From: JADKAV01 sp963733395
GTDB taxonomy: Bacteria; Actinomycetota; Actinomycetes; S36-B12; UBA10799
DNA length: 64,000 nucleotides
Direction: 5' to 3'
Assembly (NCBI GenBank): GCA_963733395.1
Contig: CAVTCZ010000005.1
Span: 1-64,000, forward strand
How positions within the stretch are numbered: position 1 is the first letter of the stretch; every line of letters starts with the position of its first letter. A program made the translations under genes and the position numbers. Below the pieces are notes generated by a model. It was not told where the DNA came from, searched no databases, and was given only the letters and a program-made list of their open reading frames with translations. This document shows, piece by piece, positions 63,052 through 64,000 of the stretch.

Positions 63052-63065
63052 GTGAACGCGTTCAC
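63052..63065 (+). promoter_or_regulatory. Perfect palindrome GTGAACGCGTTCAC upstream of nuoA
   Basis: A 7-bp perfect inverted repeat without spacer, about 190 bp before nuoA. The half-site GTGAAC/GTTCAC resembles halves of the Rex operator of Streptomyces (TGTGAACnnnGTTCACA), though the spacer is shorter. As Rex, encoded at 9 kb, often controls nuo genes, a link is attractive but the altered spacing makes a LacI- or other-type operator possible. Confidence 0.4.
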
Positions 63066-63254
63066 AAGGAGAGCGGATGGATCGCCACGCAGTCGGTCTC
63101 GGGATTGCCCCGGCAGGTTCGACGAAGGTCCATGACCTCGCGTGCGGCGGTCCCACCCCGGGTCCATCCGTATGAGGAGCATCGCATCAGACTCGTTGGG
63201 CGGCGCCGTCGCGACGCCCCCTAGGATTGAGCCGATCGGAAGGAGTCGATAGCG

Positions 63255-63617
63255 ATGGGCAACGTGTACCTTCCCATCCTGATCCTGGGACTGCTGGCAT
63301 TCGCGTTCGCCGCGTTCAGCGTCGGGGTGGCCAGCCTCACCGGTCCGAAGCGCTACAACCGGGCGAAGATGGACCCCTACGAGTGCGGTATCGAGCCGAC
63401 CCCGCAGCCCATCGGCCGCGGCAAGTTCCCGGTGAAGTACTACTTGACCGCCATGCTCTTCATCATCTTCGACATCGAGATCGTGTTCCTCTACCCGTGG
63501 GCGGTGTCGTTCGACCAGCTCGCGCTGTTCGGGCTCGTCGAGATGTTGCTGTTCATCGTGACCTTGCTCGTGGTGTACGCCTACGTCTGGCGCCGCCACG
63601 GTCTGGAATGGGACTGA
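63255..63617 (+). CDS. nuoA: NADH-quinone oxidoreductase subunit A
   Basis: A 120-residue membrane subunit of respiratory complex I with three helices. The conserved loop reads YNRAKMDPYECGIEPTPQPI with the loop Cys, followed by FPVKYYLTAMLFIIFDIEIV and the final helix. Strong ribosome binding site GGAAGGAG 9 nt upstream. First gene of the nuo operon; electrons go to the menaquinone made by the men genes upstream. Confidence 0.95.
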   Translation: MGNVYLPILILGLLAFAFAAFSVGVASLTGPKRYNRAKMDPYECGIEPTPQPIGRGKFPVKYYLTAMLFIIFDIEIVFLYPWAVSFDQLALFGLVEMLLFIVTLLVVYAYVWRRHGLEWD

Positions 63618-63618
63618 C

Positions 63619-64000
63619 ATGGGACTCGAGGAGAAACTCCCGAGCGGCGTCCTGCTGACCACCGTCGAGGCGGTCGCCGGCTACGCCCGTAAGGGGTCGC
63701 TGTGGCCGGCGACGTTCGGCCTGGCCTGTTGCGCCATCGAGATGATGGCCACCGGCGCCCCGCGCTACGACCTGGCCCGGTTCGGCATGGAGGTCTTCCG
63801 GGCCTCCCCGCGGCAGGCCGACCTGATGATCGTGGCCGGCCGGGTGAGCCAGAAGATGGCCCCGGTGCTGCGCCAGATCTACGACCAGATGCCGAACCCG
63901 AAGTGGGTGCTCGCCATGGGGGTGTGCGCCTCCAGCGGTGGCATGTTCAACAACTACGCGATCGTGCAGGGCGTCGACCACGTCGTCCCCGTCGACATGT
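63619..64000 (+). CDS. nuoB: NADH-quinone oxidoreductase subunit B (partial)
   Basis: The first 127 codons of NuoB, cut by the window end. The tandem cysteines of cluster N2 are in FGLACCAIEMMATGAPRYDL; further family segments are VFRASPRQADLMIVAGRVSQ and MGVCASSGGMFNNYAIVQG with another cluster Cys. Starts 1 bp after the nuoA stop. The peripheral subunit carrying the last Fe-S cluster before quinone. Confidence 0.95.
   Translation, partial: MGLEEKLPSGVLLTTVEAVAGYARKGSLWPATFGLACCAIEMMATGAPRYDLARFGMEVFRASPRQADLMIVAGRVSQKMAPVLRQIYDQMPNPKWVLAMGVCASSGGMFNNYAIVQGVDHVVPVDM

Larger units (their letters stand above)
62934..63254. other. Intergenic region, 321 bp, ahead of the nuo operon
   Basis: Beyond the hairpin at 62938-62969 no gene is supported. 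The promoter of the nuo operon should lie here. GTGAACGCGTTCAC (63052-63065) is a perfect 14-bp palindrome and a candidate operator. GGAAGGAG at 63238-63245 is the nuoA ribosome binding site. Confidence 0.55.

Overview
The window is a continuous stretch of very GC-rich, densely packed DNA from an actinomycete-type bacterium. Frequent GTG starts, 4-8 bp stop/start overlaps, the tiny bS22-type ribosomal protein, the Rex-hem cluster, CcsA/ResB cytochrome c assembly and menaquinone (not ubiquinone) genes all point to Actinomycetota. From established knowledge, the backbone order proC / bS22 / SDR / acyltransferase / HAD / glutaredoxin-like / hemA-C-D-B / hemL / phosphatase / tlpA / ccdA / resB / ccsB / menA / menE / menB / menC / menD / menG closely follows Mycobacterium tuberculosis Rv0500 to Rv0558, with extra modules inserted. 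I cannot name a genus.

Layout. 0-3.2 kb: tail of a membrane protein, proC, a short MgtE-type transporter and an AcuC-like deacetylase. 3.8-8.8 kb: bS22, SDR, lysophospholipid acyltransferase, HAD phosphatase, acyl-CoA ligase, glutaredoxin-like protein. 9.0-14.4 kb: rex-hemA-hemC-cobA/hemD-hemB, the redox sensor ahead of the tetrapyrrole pathway. 14.4-32 kb (accessory): secreted DUF4333 protein, broken beta-propeller protein, OafA-type acyltransferase, orphan FtsX-type permease, SWEET-like protein, a TPP riboswitch with a complete thiamine ABC importer, small membrane proteins, a carbohydrate kinase paired with an S1P-lyase-like PLP decarboxylase. 32-37.2 kb: small envelope proteins and fadAB. 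37.4-45.1 kb: TMEM175-like channel, DUF559 protein, hemL, phosphatase, tlpA-ccdA-resB-ccsB (System II cytochrome c maturation). 45.3-49.8 kb and 55.8-62.1 kb: the menaquinone genes (menA, E, B, C, then D, F, G), split by a complete MalEFG/MsmX-type sugar importer at 50.8-55.2 kb. 63.3 kb to the end: nuoA and the start of nuoB. Heme, cytochrome c, menaquinone and complex I together form a respiratory-chain supply locus.

Two properties stand out. First, intergenic regions carry many related palindromes. The main class has about 25-nt arms around an 18-19 nt centre; each arm is bounded by a 5-6 nt word (GTTAG, GTGAG or GGGAG) repeated at 18-19 nt spacing, and the word changes from element to element while staying mostly matched within one. 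They lie mostly at gene 3' ends and between convergent genes, and the GTTAG versions place stop codons in all six frames. Second, about a dozen genes, including normally essential ones (hemL, menE, menF), are broken by single-base frameshifts, several at short G/C runs. I read these mainly as residual assembly errors, so 'pseudogene' entries should be taken as 'frameshifted in this sequence'.

No rRNA, tRNA, CRISPR array, prophage, integrase or insertion sequence was recognised.
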